53,533 bases of DNA from positions 1-53,533 of the forward strand of contig JACRAU010000034.1 of the NCBI GenBank assembly GCA_016234655.1, in the 5' to 3' direction. The stretch comes from Betaproteobacteria bacterium (GTDB taxonomy: Bacteria > Pseudomonadota > Gammaproteobacteria > Burkholderiales > Thiobacillaceae). Position numbers and translations under genes: made by a program. The notes beneath the pieces are model-generated. The model had not been told where the DNA came from. It worked only from the letters and a program-made list of their open reading frames with translations, and ran no database searches. Positions 38,120-46,673 of the stretch are shown in pieces; position 1 is the first letter of the stretch; every line of letters begins with the position of its first letter.

Positions 38120-38135
38120 AGATTGTTACAAATCT
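38120..38135. promoter_or_regulatory. Candidate operator in the ompR divergent gap
   Basis: AGATT-GTTACA-AATCT is a 5-bp inverted repeat around GTTACA, overlapped by a second one, AACA-GAT-TGTT. GTAACA/GTTACA cores occur in OmpR-type sites. It lies 71 bases upstream of ompR and 71 bases upstream of the exported small protein gene. Autoregulation is only a suggestion. Confidence 0.3.
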
Positions 38136-38205
38136 CCGGCCACGCGGAAGCATCCGGTACTGTCCAAGGGACTAGACTGTGACACATGAGAATTGGAGTT
38201 GGGAA

Positions 38206-38589
38206 ATGAACAAGACCTTGGCTTGGCTGCTGCTGTCGACCGGCGCCTTGCTGTCGGCCGCCGCCTGGGCCGGCCCGACCGACCCGTTATGGCTGGCGCA
38301 GCTGACACCGGAAGAGCGCCACCGCTTGCGCGAACGCTGGGAAAACGCCTCGCCCGAGCAACGCGCCGCCGTGCGCCAGGAGTTGCGCGAGCGGTGGAAC
38401 GAGGCCCCGCCGGAACTGCGCGAACAGCAACGCCAGCGCAGTTTGGAACAACTGAACCGCGCGCCGCCGCGCGAGCAATGGCAAGAACCACCGCCGAACC
38501 GCCTGCCGCGCGACGGCTTCGGCGCCGGCTTCGAGCAGCGCCGCATCGAAAACGAAGGCCCGAGGCGCCCACCGCGCCCAGGCCGCTAA
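38206..38589 (+). CDS. Small exported Arg/Glu-rich protein (DUF3106-like)
   Basis: The 127-residue precursor has a signal peptide (MNKTLAWLLLSTGALLSAAAWA) and a mature part dominated by charged helices: LTPEERHRLRERWENASPEQ and RQELRERWNEAPPELREQQ are two similar repeats. The tail is rich in Pro and Arg. The pattern PEER..LRERWEN..PEQR resembles DUF3106 proteins of betaproteobacteria, which lack a known function; relation to CpxP/Spy-type periplasmic helices is conceivable. GGAG lies seven bases upstream of ATG 38206. It is divergent from ompR. Confidence 0.8.
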   Translation: MNKTLAWLLLSTGALLSAAAWAGPTDPLWLAQLTPEERHRLRERWENASPEQRAAVRQELRERWNEAPPELREQQRQRSLEQLNRAPPREQWQEPPPNRLPRDGFGAGFEQRRIENEGPRRPPRPGR

Positions 38590-38645
38590 CGGACATGGCT
38601 GCCAGCCGTCCCAGAATATGAAACGCCAGTCAGCCATGCCCGTTT

Positions 38646-38682
38646 CCCTCTCTCCTTGCTCTCTCCCATGGGGAGAGAGGGA
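38646..38682. repeat. Intergenic relative of the palindromic element, copy E
   Basis: CCCTCTCTCC-TTG followed by CTCTCCC-ATG-GGGAGAGAGGGA forms the same kind of GC-rich hairpin (CTCTCCC / GGGAGAG) as copies A-D. It lies in the 145-base gap between two small envelope-protein genes and is the only copy outside a gene. Confidence 0.6.
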
Positions 38683-38734
38683 CGCAGGCTCGCTATGCGA
38701 GTTTCACGTTAACCCTCACGAAAGGAGAATCGAC

Positions 38735-39253
38735 ATGAACCGAATCCTCATCGCCGGCCTGATCGCCGCCGGACTGTTAGCCGGCGCGCAATCGGCCCAG
38801 GCCTCGAACCGCCACGCCGACTACGCCCGCGTCATCGCCAGCGAGCCGGTATACGAATACGTCGGCCGCCCCCAGCGCGAATGCTGGAACGAACGGGTCG
38901 GCCAAGAAACCATGCGCGACCGTTCCTATGCCGGCGCCGTCATCGGCGGCATCGCCGGCGGCATCCTGGGCAACCAGGTCGGCCAGGGCAGCGGCAAGAG
39001 CATCGCCACCGCGATCGGCGCCGCCACCGGCGCCATCGTCGGCGACGGCATCGACAACGACGGCCCGGCCCAATATGGCAGCCGGCCGGTCTACGCCGAA
39101 CGCTGCCGCACGGTGGAGCGCTCAAGCCGGCGCCTGGCCGGTTATGAGGTGACCTACCGTTACCACGGCCGCGACTACACCACCTTCATGCGCCACGCCC
39201 CGGGCGACCGGGTGCGGGTCGATGTCGATGTCGCGCCGGACTACGACGACTGA
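38735..39253 (+). CDS. Glycine-zipper 2TM-domain envelope protein
   Basis: The 172-residue precursor has a signal peptide (MNRILIAGLIAAGLLAGAQSAQA) without a lipobox Cys. A glycine-zipper 2TM region lies at about 67-105 (GAVIGGIAGGILGNQVGQGSG and IATAIGAATGAIVGD), preceded by the PVYEYV-RPQRECW motif and followed by the CRTVERSSRRLAGYEVTYRY block typical of the Rickettsia 17-kDa antigen family. These proteins sit in or at the outer membrane. Two cysteines (in ECW and ERC) may pair. AAAGGAG lies eight bases upstream of the start. Confidence 0.9.
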   Translation: MNRILIAGLIAAGLLAGAQSAQASNRHADYARVIASEPVYEYVGRPQRECWNERVGQETMRDRSYAGAVIGGIAGGILGNQVGQGSGKSIATAIGAATGAIVGDGIDNDGPAQYGSRPVYAERCRTVERSSRRLAGYEVTYRYHGRDYTTFMRHAPGDRVRVDVDVAPDYDD

Positions 39254-39269
39254 GCGCGGTTGAAGCACG

Positions 39270-39299
39270 GCGAAGCCCCTGGCACGCCGGGGGCTTCGC
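39270..39299 (+). terminator. Terminator-like hairpin without T-run
   Basis: A perfect 10-bp stem GCGAAGCCCC / GGGGCTTCGC with a 10-base loop lies 16 bases after the glycine-zipper gene. No T-run follows, so efficient Rho-independent termination is doubtful. slt begins 33 bases later. Confidence 0.5.
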
Positions 39300-39332
39300 T
39301 GCTACAGTGCCCGCATTCGAGAGAGAGCGATC

Positions 39333-41264
39333 GTGGGCGTGTTACAAAAGTTTGGACTGGCGGTATTTCTGTCGACCTTGGCCCTGGCGGCCGGGGCCTC
39401 GCAAGACAAAGACTTCGTCGCCGCGCGCGACGCCTATGCCAAGGGCCGCATCGACCAATTCGAGCGCCTGGCCGACAAATTCCCCAAGGACCATCTGCTC
39501 GCGCCCTATTTGCGCTATTGGCGGCTCAAGAGCAACAACCCTTCGGCCGAGGCGATGCAGGCCTTCATCGGCCAGCATGCCGACACGCCGCTGTCCGACC
39601 GCATGCGCCAGGACCTGGTGCGCAAGCTGGCCGAGGCCGGCGATTGGCCCGGCGTCATGCACCAGGCCGGCCGGCTGGTGAAGACCGATGCCGAGACCCA
39701 GTGTTTCACCTTGCGCGCCCGGCTCGCGCTGAACGAGGCCACTGCGCAGAAAGACGGCGTGGCCTTCTACCGCAACGCGCGCGACCTGCCGAGCGCCTGC
39801 GACCCGCTGTTCGCCCAACTGTTCGAACGCGGCGCCCTGAGCGACGAAGACCGTTACGACCGCATCCGCCACGCGCTGGAGGCCAACAACCTACGGCTGG
39901 CGCGCGAGCTCGATGGCCGCCTGCCGGCGGACCAGCGCATGCAGGCCGACGCCCTTGCGCGGGCGCAGAAATCGCCGGCGGGCCTGGTCAAGGGCGGCTC
40001 GGAGCAGCGCGCCCAACGCGAGGCCGCGCTCTATGCGCTGGCCCATATCGCCAAGCAGGACACAGTTGAAGCGGCCCACCTGTGGGAAGCGGAACAGGGC
40101 AACTACACGGAAAACGAACGCGGCTACGGCTGGGGCACGATCGCAATGGCGGCGGCCAAGCGGCACGAGCCGCGCGCCCTGGAGTGGTATGCCCGCGCCG
40201 GCGAGCCGATCAGCGAGGCACAGCGCACTTGGAAGGTGCGCGCGGCCCTGTGGAAAGGCAATTGGCTGGAGGCGCTGTACGGCATCAACGGCCTGCCCGA
40301 GGCCACGCAGGCCGAGCCGACCTGGCGTTATTGGAAGGCGCGCGCGCTGCAAGCGCTCAAGTCCACCGCCTCGGCCAATGCGATGTTCGCCCGGCTGTCC
40401 AACGAGTTCCACTATTACGGCCTGCTCGCCGCCGAGGAATTGGGCACGCGGCTGGAGACGCGCGGCGGGGATCATGTCCTGACGCCGGATGAACTGGCCG
40501 AGACGGAAGAACGCACCGGCCTCAGGCGAGCCCTGCTCTTGCGCAAGCTCGATCTCAAGATCGACGCGGTGGCGGAGTGGGACTGGACCCTGCGAGCCTT
40601 AAGCGATGCCCAGATACTGGCCGCGGCCGAGCTCGCCCGGCGCGAGAAGTGGTACGACCGCGCGATCCTCACCGCCGAGAAGACGCGCGACATCCACAAC
40701 TTCGACCTGCGCTACATGACGCCCTACCGCGACATCGCCGAGGCCTATGCCCGGCGCAACGAGCTCGACCCGGCCTGGGTCTACGGCCTGATGCGCCAGG
40801 AGTCGCGCTTCATGGACTACGCCCGCTCCAGCGTCGGCGCCATCGGCCTGATGCAGATCATGCCCGCCACCGCGCGTTGGATCGCCGGCCAGCTCGGCCT
40901 GAGCAAGGCCAAGGCCGCCGAGCACATGAAGGAGCCGGAAGAGAACATCCGCTACGGCACCTATTACCTCAAGCGCATCCACGGCTCGCTCGGCCAGTCG
41001 GCCGTGCTCGCCACCGCCGGCTACAACGCCGGCCCGGGCCGGGCGCGCAAATGGCAGGCGGACAAGCCGCTCGAGGCCGCGATCTATATCGACAACATCC
41101 CGATCCTGGAGACGCGCGACTATGTGCGCAAGGTGATGGCCAACGCCATCTTCTACAGCCAGCGTTTCGGCAGCGACCACAACAGCCTGAAGGCCCGGAT
41201 CGGGGTGATCCCGGCGCGAACGAAGGGCGTGAACGGCGACGAGGCCTCGCCCGACCCCGATTGA
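39333..41264 (+). CDS. slt: Soluble lytic murein transglycosylase
   Basis: Slt cleaves glycan strands in the periplasm to 1,6-anhydromuropeptides. The 643-residue precursor (GTG start, signal peptide MGVLQKFGLAVFLSTLALAAGA) has a long alpha-superhelical U/L region (about 25-450) and a C-terminal SLT catalytic domain with the Glu in YGLMRQESRFMDYARSSVGA, GLMQIMPATARWIA and the NAGPGRARKW motif. Its products feed AnmK, AmgK and MurU encoded in this window. GAGAGAGAG upstream may be the ribosome-binding site. It converges on mgtE with 15 bases between stops. Confidence 0.95.
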   Translation: MGVLQKFGLAVFLSTLALAAGASQDKDFVAARDAYAKGRIDQFERLADKFPKDHLLAPYLRYWRLKSNNPSAEAMQAFIGQHADTPLSDRMRQDLVRKLAEAGDWPGVMHQAGRLVKTDAETQCFTLRARLALNEATAQKDGVAFYRNARDLPSACDPLFAQLFERGALSDEDRYDRIRHALEANNLRLARELDGRLPADQRMQADALARAQKSPAGLVKGGSEQRAQREAALYALAHIAKQDTVEAAHLWEAEQGNYTENERGYGWGTIAMAAAKRHEPRALEWYARAGEPISEAQRTWKVRAALWKGNWLEALYGINGLPEATQAEPTWRYWKARALQALKSTASANAMFARLSNEFHYYGLLAAEELGTRLETRGGDHVLTPDELAETEERTGLRRALLLRKLDLKIDAVAEWDWTLRALSDAQILAAAELARREKWYDRAILTAEKTRDIHNFDLRYMTPYRDIAEAYARRNELDPAWVYGLMRQESRFMDYARSSVGAIGLMQIMPATARWIAGQLGLSKAKAAEHMKEPEENIRYGTYYLKRIHGSLGQSAVLATAGYNAGPGRARKWQADKPLEAAIYIDNIPILETRDYVRKVMANAIFYSQRFGSDHNSLKARIGVIPARTKGVNGDEASPDPD

Positions 41265-41279
41265 TCGCGGCCCTACGAT

Positions 41280-42254
41280 TCAGCGGCCGTAGACCAGACT
41301 GACGACGGCGAAATAGGTCAGCAACGTCAGCACGTCCTGGATCACCGTCGCCAAGGGGCCGCTGCCGAAGGCGGGGTCGCGCTTGAACCGGGTCAGCAGC
41401 CAAGGCAAGACCAGGCCGATGCTGGTGGCCAGGCCGCCGGCCGCGAACAAGGCGCTGGCCACGGCGAAGGCCAGGCGCACGTCCTGAAACGCCAACCAGA
41501 CCGCCGGGAAGGTCAGGCCGCCGAGCACCGCGCCGATGATCAGGCCGGTGCGCAACTCGCCCGCCAGCAGCCGAGCGATGCCGATATGCGACAGCGAAAT
41601 GCCGCGCACCGCGATCGCCTCGGTTTGCGTGCCGATGGCGTCGGCCAGATAGACCAGGCCGGGCACGAAGAAGGCCAGCGCCAGCCTCTCGTTGAGCGCG
41701 GCCTCGAACCGGCTCATCACGAAGGTGGCCACCATGCTGCCGATCAGGCCGAAGACAAGCCAGGGCAAGCGGTCGCGCGCGCGCCGGATCGGCGGCGTAT
41801 CCAAGGCGCGGCGCGCGATGCTGGTCTCGTGCTGGATACCGGCGAAGCGATGGATATCCTCGATATGTTCGTGGCGCAGGATATGGAGCAGGGCCTTGGC
41901 CGGCACCACGCCGAGCAGGCGGCGGCCATTGTCGACCACGGGTACGCTGTTCAGGCCGAAGTGCAAGGCGATGGACGCGATCTTCTCCTGGTCCTCGCTC
42001 GCCAGCACCGCCGGGCTGGTGCGCATGGCCTCGCGCATCGGCAAGTCGGCGGCCAGCCGGAACAGATCGGCGAAGCTCAGCACACCGAGCAATTTGTCGT
42101 TCTCGTCCACCACGCAGACGATCTCGGTGTCGTCCAATTCCCGGCCGACCAAGGCCTGGCGCACCTCGGCGATGGTGTCCTCCGGCGCCGCGCGCAGCAG
42201 CGCGGCGGTCAAGTGCTGCGCCGCATCTTCGCGGCGATGCCTATGCTGGGCCAC
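41280..42254 (-). CDS. Short MgtE-type magnesium transporter
   Basis: The 324-residue protein has two CBS domains (about 15-75 with VVDENDKLLGVLSF and 78-135 with VPVVDNGRRLLGVVPA) and a C-terminal transmembrane region of about five helices from residue 163 (WLVFGLIGSMVATFVMSRFEA, PGLVYLADAIGTQTEAI). The PGLxxxADAIGTQ part is the MgtE channel signature. The N-terminal superhelical domain of full-length MgtE (about 450 residues), which helps to sense magnesium, is absent. It overlaps the mutY stop by 14 bases, so it is co-transcribed with mutY. Confidence 0.88.
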   Translation of the reverse strand: MAQHRHRREDAAQHLTAALLRAAPEDTIAEVRQALVGRELDDTEIVCVVDENDKLLGVLSFADLFRLAADLPMREAMRTSPAVLASEDQEKIASIALHFGLNSVPVVDNGRRLLGVVPAKALLHILRHEHIEDIHRFAGIQHETSIARRALDTPPIRRARDRLPWLVFGLIGSMVATFVMSRFEAALNERLALAFFVPGLVYLADAIGTQTEAIAVRGISLSHIGIARLLAGELRTGLIIGAVLGGLTFPAVWLAFQDVRLAFAVASALFAAGGLATSIGLVLPWLLTRFKRDPAFGSGPLATVIQDVLTLLTYFAVVSLVYGR

Positions 42255-43293
42255 CGCCCGCCTCCAATTGTTCGATCAGCTTGCGCACGGGCGTCGGCAA
42301 GGCCGCCTCGCCGGCATCGGCGAGCGGCAGCCATAGGCGGCCCGGCTCATTCAGCCTGGCCGGACGCCGCGCCACCGACAGCGGCTGCGGCTGGATGTGC
42401 AGGCGGAAGTGCGTGAAGGTGTGGGTCAGCTTGGGCAGCGCCGCCAACGGCCGCGTCTCGAAGCCGAACCGGCGCGCGCAGGCGGCGGGATCGGCCTCGG
42501 CCGAGCACTCGGGCAGGCTCCACAAGCCGCCCCAGATGCCGGTGGGCGGCCGTTTTTCCAAAAGTATCTCGCCGGCATGAACGAACAACAACATGGTCGT
42601 GTGCCGCTCGGGCAGGGCCTTGCGCGGCCGTGCCGCAGGCAACTCGGCCTGCCGGCCCTGGCGATTGGCCACGCATTCGTCGGCGAAGGGACAGCGCACG
42701 CAATCGGGCCTGCCGCGCCGGCACAAAGTGGCGCCCAGGTCCATCAAGCCTTGGCTATAGGCCGCGATGCCGGTATCGGGCAGCAGGCCTTCGGCCAGTG
42801 CCCAAAGCCGGTTCTCCACCGCCTTCTCGCCCGGCCAACCCTCCACGCCGAAGATGCGGCAGAACACGCGCTTGACATTGCCGTCGAGGATCGCGCGCCG
42901 TTCATCATAAGCAAAGGCGGCGATCGCGGCGGCGGTGGACCGGCCGATGCCGGGCAGGCCTTGAATGGCGTCGAACTCGCGCGGGAATGCGCCGCCGAAC
43001 TCGCGCATGACGATACCGGCCGCCCGGTGCAGATTGCGCGCCCGACTGTAGTAACCCAAGCCGCTCCACAGGGCCAACACCTCGTCCTCGCTCGCCATGG
43101 CCAGGGCCGCCACGTCGGGCAGGCGGGCCATGAACCGCTGGTAATAGGGAACCACCGTCTCCACCTGGGTCTGTTGCAGCATGATCTCGGAGACCCATAT
43201 CGCGTAGGGGTCGCGGCTGGCCTGCCAAGGCAGGTCGTGCCGGCCATGCCGGCGTTGCCAGGCGATCAGCTGCGGTGCGAAGCGCTCGTTCAT
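42241..43293 (-). CDS. mutY: A/G-specific adenine DNA glycosylase
   Basis: MutY removes adenine mispaired with 8-oxoguanine. The 350-residue protein has catalytic Glu36 (WVSEIMLQQTQV), the helix-hairpin-helix LPGIGRSTAAAI (113-124), Asp137 (ILDGNV), the iron-sulfur cysteines 191, 198, 201 and 207 (CRRGRPDCVRCPFADEC) and a C-terminal NUDIX-like 8-oxoguanine recognition domain (from about 230). Start at 43293 (MNERFAPQL) is by family. It is divergent from the radical SAM gene with only 25 bases between starts, so promoters must overlap. Confidence 0.96.
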   Translation of the reverse strand: MNERFAPQLIAWQRRHGRHDLPWQASRDPYAIWVSEIMLQQTQVETVVPYYQRFMARLPDVAALAMASEDEVLALWSGLGYYSRARNLHRAAGIVMREFGGAFPREFDAIQGLPGIGRSTAAAIAAFAYDERRAILDGNVKRVFCRIFGVEGWPGEKAVENRLWALAEGLLPDTGIAAYSQGLMDLGATLCRRGRPDCVRCPFADECVANRQGRQAELPAARPRKALPERHTTMLLFVHAGEILLEKRPPTGIWGGLWSLPECSAEADPAACARRFGFETRPLAALPKLTHTFTHFRLHIQPQPLSVARRPARLNEPGRLWLPLADAGEAALPTPVRKLIEQLEAGGGPA

Positions 43294-43318
43294 CGGGCCA
43301 GTGTGCCACAATCGCGCC

Positions 43319-44194
43319 ATGCCTGAACAAGCCCCCCATCCCGCGCCAATGCTCGGCACGCGCGACCACGACCGCGACAGCGCCGGCATGCGCTATGTCT
43401 ACCCGGTGGTGTCGCGCCGGGCCGGCGGCGTTTCGGTCGGGGTCAACCTCAATCCGAACAATGCCTGCAATTGGCGCTGTATCTATTGCCAGGTGCCGAA
43501 TCTCACGCGGGGCGGCCCGCCGCCCATCGACCTGGCCCGGCTGGAAACCGAACTGCGACGGATGCTCGCCGACATCGTCGATGGTGATTTCATGGCCCGC
43601 CAAGTGCCGGAGGGCATGCGCCGGCTGAACGATATCGCCCTATCCGGCAATGGCGAGCCGACCAGCGCCGAGGAGTTCGCCGAGGCCGTCACGCTGATCG
43701 GCCGGGTGCTGGCCGAGTTCGATCTGCCGGGCAAGATCAAGCTGCTGCTGATCAGCAACGGTAGTCTGATGCACAAGGCCTATGTGCAGGAAGGACTGCG
43801 GCGCATGAGCGCGCTCGATGGCGAGGTCTGGTTCAAGCTCGACCGCGCCACGCGCGAGGGCATCCGCCTGGTCAACAATGCGGAACTGGAGCCCGGGCGG
43901 GTCTACGCCAACTTGAAAACGGCCGCCCTGCTCTGCCCGACCTGGCTGCAAACCTGCATGTTCGCCTTGGATGGCAAGCCGCCGAGCCAGGCGGAGATCG
44001 ATGCCTATCTGGACCTGCTGGCCCGGGCCAAGGCCGAAGGGCTGCCGCTCCTGGGCGTCTTGCTCTATGGCTTGGCCAGGCCTTCGCTGCAAGCCGAAGC
44101 GCCCCGGCTGGCGAACCTGCCCGAGGCCTGGCTGGCCGATTTCGGCCGACGCATCCAGGCACGGAGCGGCTTTACCGTTAAGCTAAGCCCTTAA
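43319..44194 (+). CDS. Radical SAM protein of unknown function
   Basis: The 291-residue protein has the cluster motif CNWRCIYC (Cys50, Cys54, Cys57; CX3CX2C) preceded by SVGVNLNPNNA, a SAM-binding region around LSGNGEPTSAEEFAEAV, and a TIM-barrel-like remainder (LLLISNGSLM, VWFKLDRATREG). It resembles COG0731-type (wyosine-related) radical SAM proteins but is shorter and no substrate is evident. No signal peptide. It is divergent from mutY. The closeness to another iron-sulfur enzyme may be chance. Confidence 0.88.
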   Translation: MPEQAPHPAPMLGTRDHDRDSAGMRYVYPVVSRRAGGVSVGVNLNPNNACNWRCIYCQVPNLTRGGPPPIDLARLETELRRMLADIVDGDFMARQVPEGMRRLNDIALSGNGEPTSAEEFAEAVTLIGRVLAEFDLPGKIKLLLISNGSLMHKAYVQEGLRRMSALDGEVWFKLDRATREGIRLVNNAELEPGRVYANLKTAALLCPTWLQTCMFALDGKPPSQAEIDAYLDLLARAKAEGLPLLGVLLYGLARPSLQAEAPRLANLPEAWLADFGRRIQARSGFTVKLSP

Positions 44195-44306
44195 TACATA
44201 ACGCGCTTTTCCACGGCCGGCGTTTCTGTTAACCTCTTGCCCAACGTCGGCCCAAGCTTCGGGATCGGCCTTGTCTAACCGCTCAGAACAAGGGTATTAC
44301 CCGCGC

Positions 44307-45575
44307 ATGTTCCAGAAGAAGCGCCTGATCCTTTTCCTTGCCTCGATTCCGATGTTCGGGGTGATGGCTGCCTTCGGCCTCGCGCCGGACACCGTCACCG
44401 AACGGATCGAACAGCAGGTCTGGAGCCAGCCCATCGACTTGCCGGCCCCGGCCCTGACCGATAGCGGCACCTTCGATTTCTGGCGCGAAGAGCGCATCGG
44501 CTCCGCCGAAACCCTGCCCCATTTATTGCAACGGCTTGGCGTCGCCCAAGAGGAGATCGCGCCCGCCGTGAGCGCCGGCCGCGAGACCAAGGCCCTGGGC
44601 CATTTGGTCGCCGGCCGTACCGTGCTGGCCCGCGTGACCTCGACCGGCCGTCTGGTCTTGTTGCGCTACCTGCCGAGCGAAGACCGCATGATCACCTTGC
44701 AGCGCGTCAACGGCGGCTTCAAGGCACAGGAGTTGGCGATCAAGCCCGAGGTGCGCCATGTGACCCGCGCCGGCACGGTTCAAGGCTCCCTGTTCGGCGC
44801 GACCGACGCGGCCAACGTGCCGGACAGCATCGCATCGCAAATGGCCGAGATATTCTCCAGCGACATCGACTTCCACCGCGACCTGCGGCCGGGCGACCAT
44901 TTCTCCGTTATCTACGAGAGCTACAGCTATCAAGGCAGCCCGATCAAGACCGGGCGCCTGCTCGCCGCCGAATTCGTCAATGGCGGCGAGGTCCATCGCG
45001 CCCTGTACTTCCGCGACCCCAAGGGGCGCGAAGGCTATTACACGCCGAGCGGACAGAACATGCGGCGCGCCTTCTTGAAGTCGCCGATGCCTTTCACCCG
45101 GATATCCTCCGGCTTCTCCAATGCGCGCTTCCATCCGGTTCTGCAAGAATGGCGCGCGCATAAGGGCATCGACTATGCCGCGCCCACCGGCACGCCGATC
45201 CGCGCGATTGCCGATGCGACGGTCGACTTCGCCGGCCGCCAAGGCGGTTACGGCAACCTGCTGGTGCTCAACCATCAGGGGCCTTACAGCACGGCCTACG
45301 GTCACCTCTCGCGCTTCGCCAAGGGCCTCAAGCGCGGCTCGCGCGTGGCTCAGGGCGAGGTCGTCGGCTACGTCGGCAGCACCGGCTTGGCCACCGGCCC
45401 GCACCTGCATTATGAATTCCGCGTCAACGGCCAGCAGAAGAACCCCTTGGCCCTGAAACTGCCCAACGCCTATCCGCTGGCGGCGCAGTATCGCAGCCTG
45501 TTCGCAAGCACCGCCCAGCCCCTGCTTGGCCGCTTGGATATGGCACGCAACACCCGTACCGCCTCTCTGGATTGA
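44307..45575 (+). CDS. M23 family metallopeptidase
   Basis: The protein (422 residues from ATG 44307) has an N-terminal membrane anchor (LILFLASIPMFGVMAAFGL), a long periplasmic region resembling the OapA/LysM-like part of MepM, and a C-terminal M23 domain with the zinc site HKGIDYAAPTGTP and HLHYEF, plus YGNLLVLNHQG. MepM-type enzymes cut peptidoglycan cross-links so that new strands can be inserted. A TTG at 44271 is an alternative start, adding 12 residues. The TGA overlaps the TTG start of anmK (ATTGA), which couples cleavage with recycling. Confidence 0.93.
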   Translation: MFQKKRLILFLASIPMFGVMAAFGLAPDTVTERIEQQVWSQPIDLPAPALTDSGTFDFWREERIGSAETLPHLLQRLGVAQEEIAPAVSAGRETKALGHLVAGRTVLARVTSTGRLVLLRYLPSEDRMITLQRVNGGFKAQELAIKPEVRHVTRAGTVQGSLFGATDAANVPDSIASQMAEIFSSDIDFHRDLRPGDHFSVIYESYSYQGSPIKTGRLLAAEFVNGGEVHRALYFRDPKGREGYYTPSGQNMRRAFLKSPMPFTRISSGFSNARFHPVLQEWRAHKGIDYAAPTGTPIRAIADATVDFAGRQGGYGNLLVLNHQGPYSTAYGHLSRFAKGLKRGSRVAQGEVVGYVGSTGLATGPHLHYEFRVNGQQKNPLALKLPNAYPLAAQYRSLFASTAQPLLGRLDMARNTRTASLD

Positions 45576-46666
45576 CCACCGAACCCCAGTTGTATATCGG
45601 CCTGATGTCGGGCACCAGCCTGGACGGGGTCGATGCCGTCATCGTCCCGCTGCCGGGCAGCACACTGATCGCCGAGCACTGGCTGGCCTACCCCGATTCC
45701 CTCAAACAAGCCCTGCTGGCCCTGCACGAGCCGACTGGCAACGAGCTGGATCGTGCCGCGCGCCTGGCCAATCAATTGAGCGAAACCTACGCCGACACGG
45801 TCAAGCAACTGCTCGCCAAGGCGGGCTTCGACGCGGCGAATATCCGTGCCATCGGCTGCCACGGCCAGACCGTGCGACATCGGCCCGCCGACGGCTACAC
45901 CCTGCAACTGGTCAATGCCGCGCGCTTGGCCGAATTGACCGGCATCACCGTGGTCTGCGACTTTCGCAGCCGCGACATCGCCGCAGGCGGCCAGGGCGCG
46001 CCCTTGGTGCCGGCCTTCCACGCGGCCGTCTTCGGCTCGCCCGAACTGGCCCGCGTCATCGTCAACATCGGCGGCATCGCCAACCTGACCTATCTATCGC
46101 CAGGCAAGGCCGTCACCGGCTTCGACTGCGGCCCCGGCAATATGCTGATGGATGCCTGGGTACGGCGGCACTGGCGCCAGGCCTATGACGACGGCGGCCT
46201 GCTGGCCAGCCAAGGCGAGGTTTTGCCGGCCTTGCTCGAACGCCTGCTGGCCCACCCTTTCCTGAGCGCCATGCCGCCCAAGAGCGCCGGCCGCGAGGAG
46301 TTCAACCTGGCCTGGCTGGACGGCATGCTAAGCGGCCAGGAGGTGCCGGCCGATGTGCTGCGCAGCTTGCTCGAATTGACGGCCGAGGCCATCGCGCGCG
46401 ATATCCGCCGGCACTGCGGCGATGCGCGGGAAGTCTATCTGTGCGGCGGCGGCGCCCGCAACCGCCTGCTGCGCGGCACCCTGGCCAACAAGTTGGGTGG
46501 GCTGCATGTCGGGCTCAGCGACGACTTGGGCGTGCCGGCCGACTGGGTGGAGGCCATGGCCTTCGCTTGGTTGGCATCGAAGACCTTGAACGGCGAACCG
46601 GGCAACCTGCCCGAGGTGACCGGCGCCGCCGGGCCGCGCGTGCTCGGCGCGATCTATCCCGCTTAA
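45572..46666 (+). CDS. anmK: Anhydro-N-acetylmuramic acid kinase
   Basis: AnmK opens and phosphorylates 1,6-anhydro-MurNAc to MurNAc-6-phosphate. The 364-residue protein begins (TTG start, M-TTEPQLYIG) with the family signature GLMSGTSLDGVDAVI, and shows VCDFRSRDIAAGGQGAPLVP, NIGGIANLTYL, DCGPGNMLMDAW and the C-terminal VYLCGGGARNRLL. In organisms with AmgK/MurU the phosphate is later removed by MupP before AmgK acts; those two enzymes are encoded at 17993-19838. It ends seven bases from the convergent zapD stop. Confidence 0.96.
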   Translation: MTTEPQLYIGLMSGTSLDGVDAVIVPLPGSTLIAEHWLAYPDSLKQALLALHEPTGNELDRAARLANQLSETYADTVKQLLAKAGFDAANIRAIGCHGQTVRHRPADGYTLQLVNAARLAELTGITVVCDFRSRDIAAGGQGAPLVPAFHAAVFGSPELARVIVNIGGIANLTYLSPGKAVTGFDCGPGNMLMDAWVRRHWRQAYDDGGLLASQGEVLPALLERLLAHPFLSAMPPKSAGREEFNLAWLDGMLSGQEVPADVLRSLLELTAEAIARDIRRHCGDAREVYLCGGGARNRLLRGTLANKLGGLHVGLSDDLGVPADWVEAMAFAWLASKTLNGEPGNLPEVTGAAGPRVLGAIYPA

Positions 46667-46673
46667 GAGTTCT

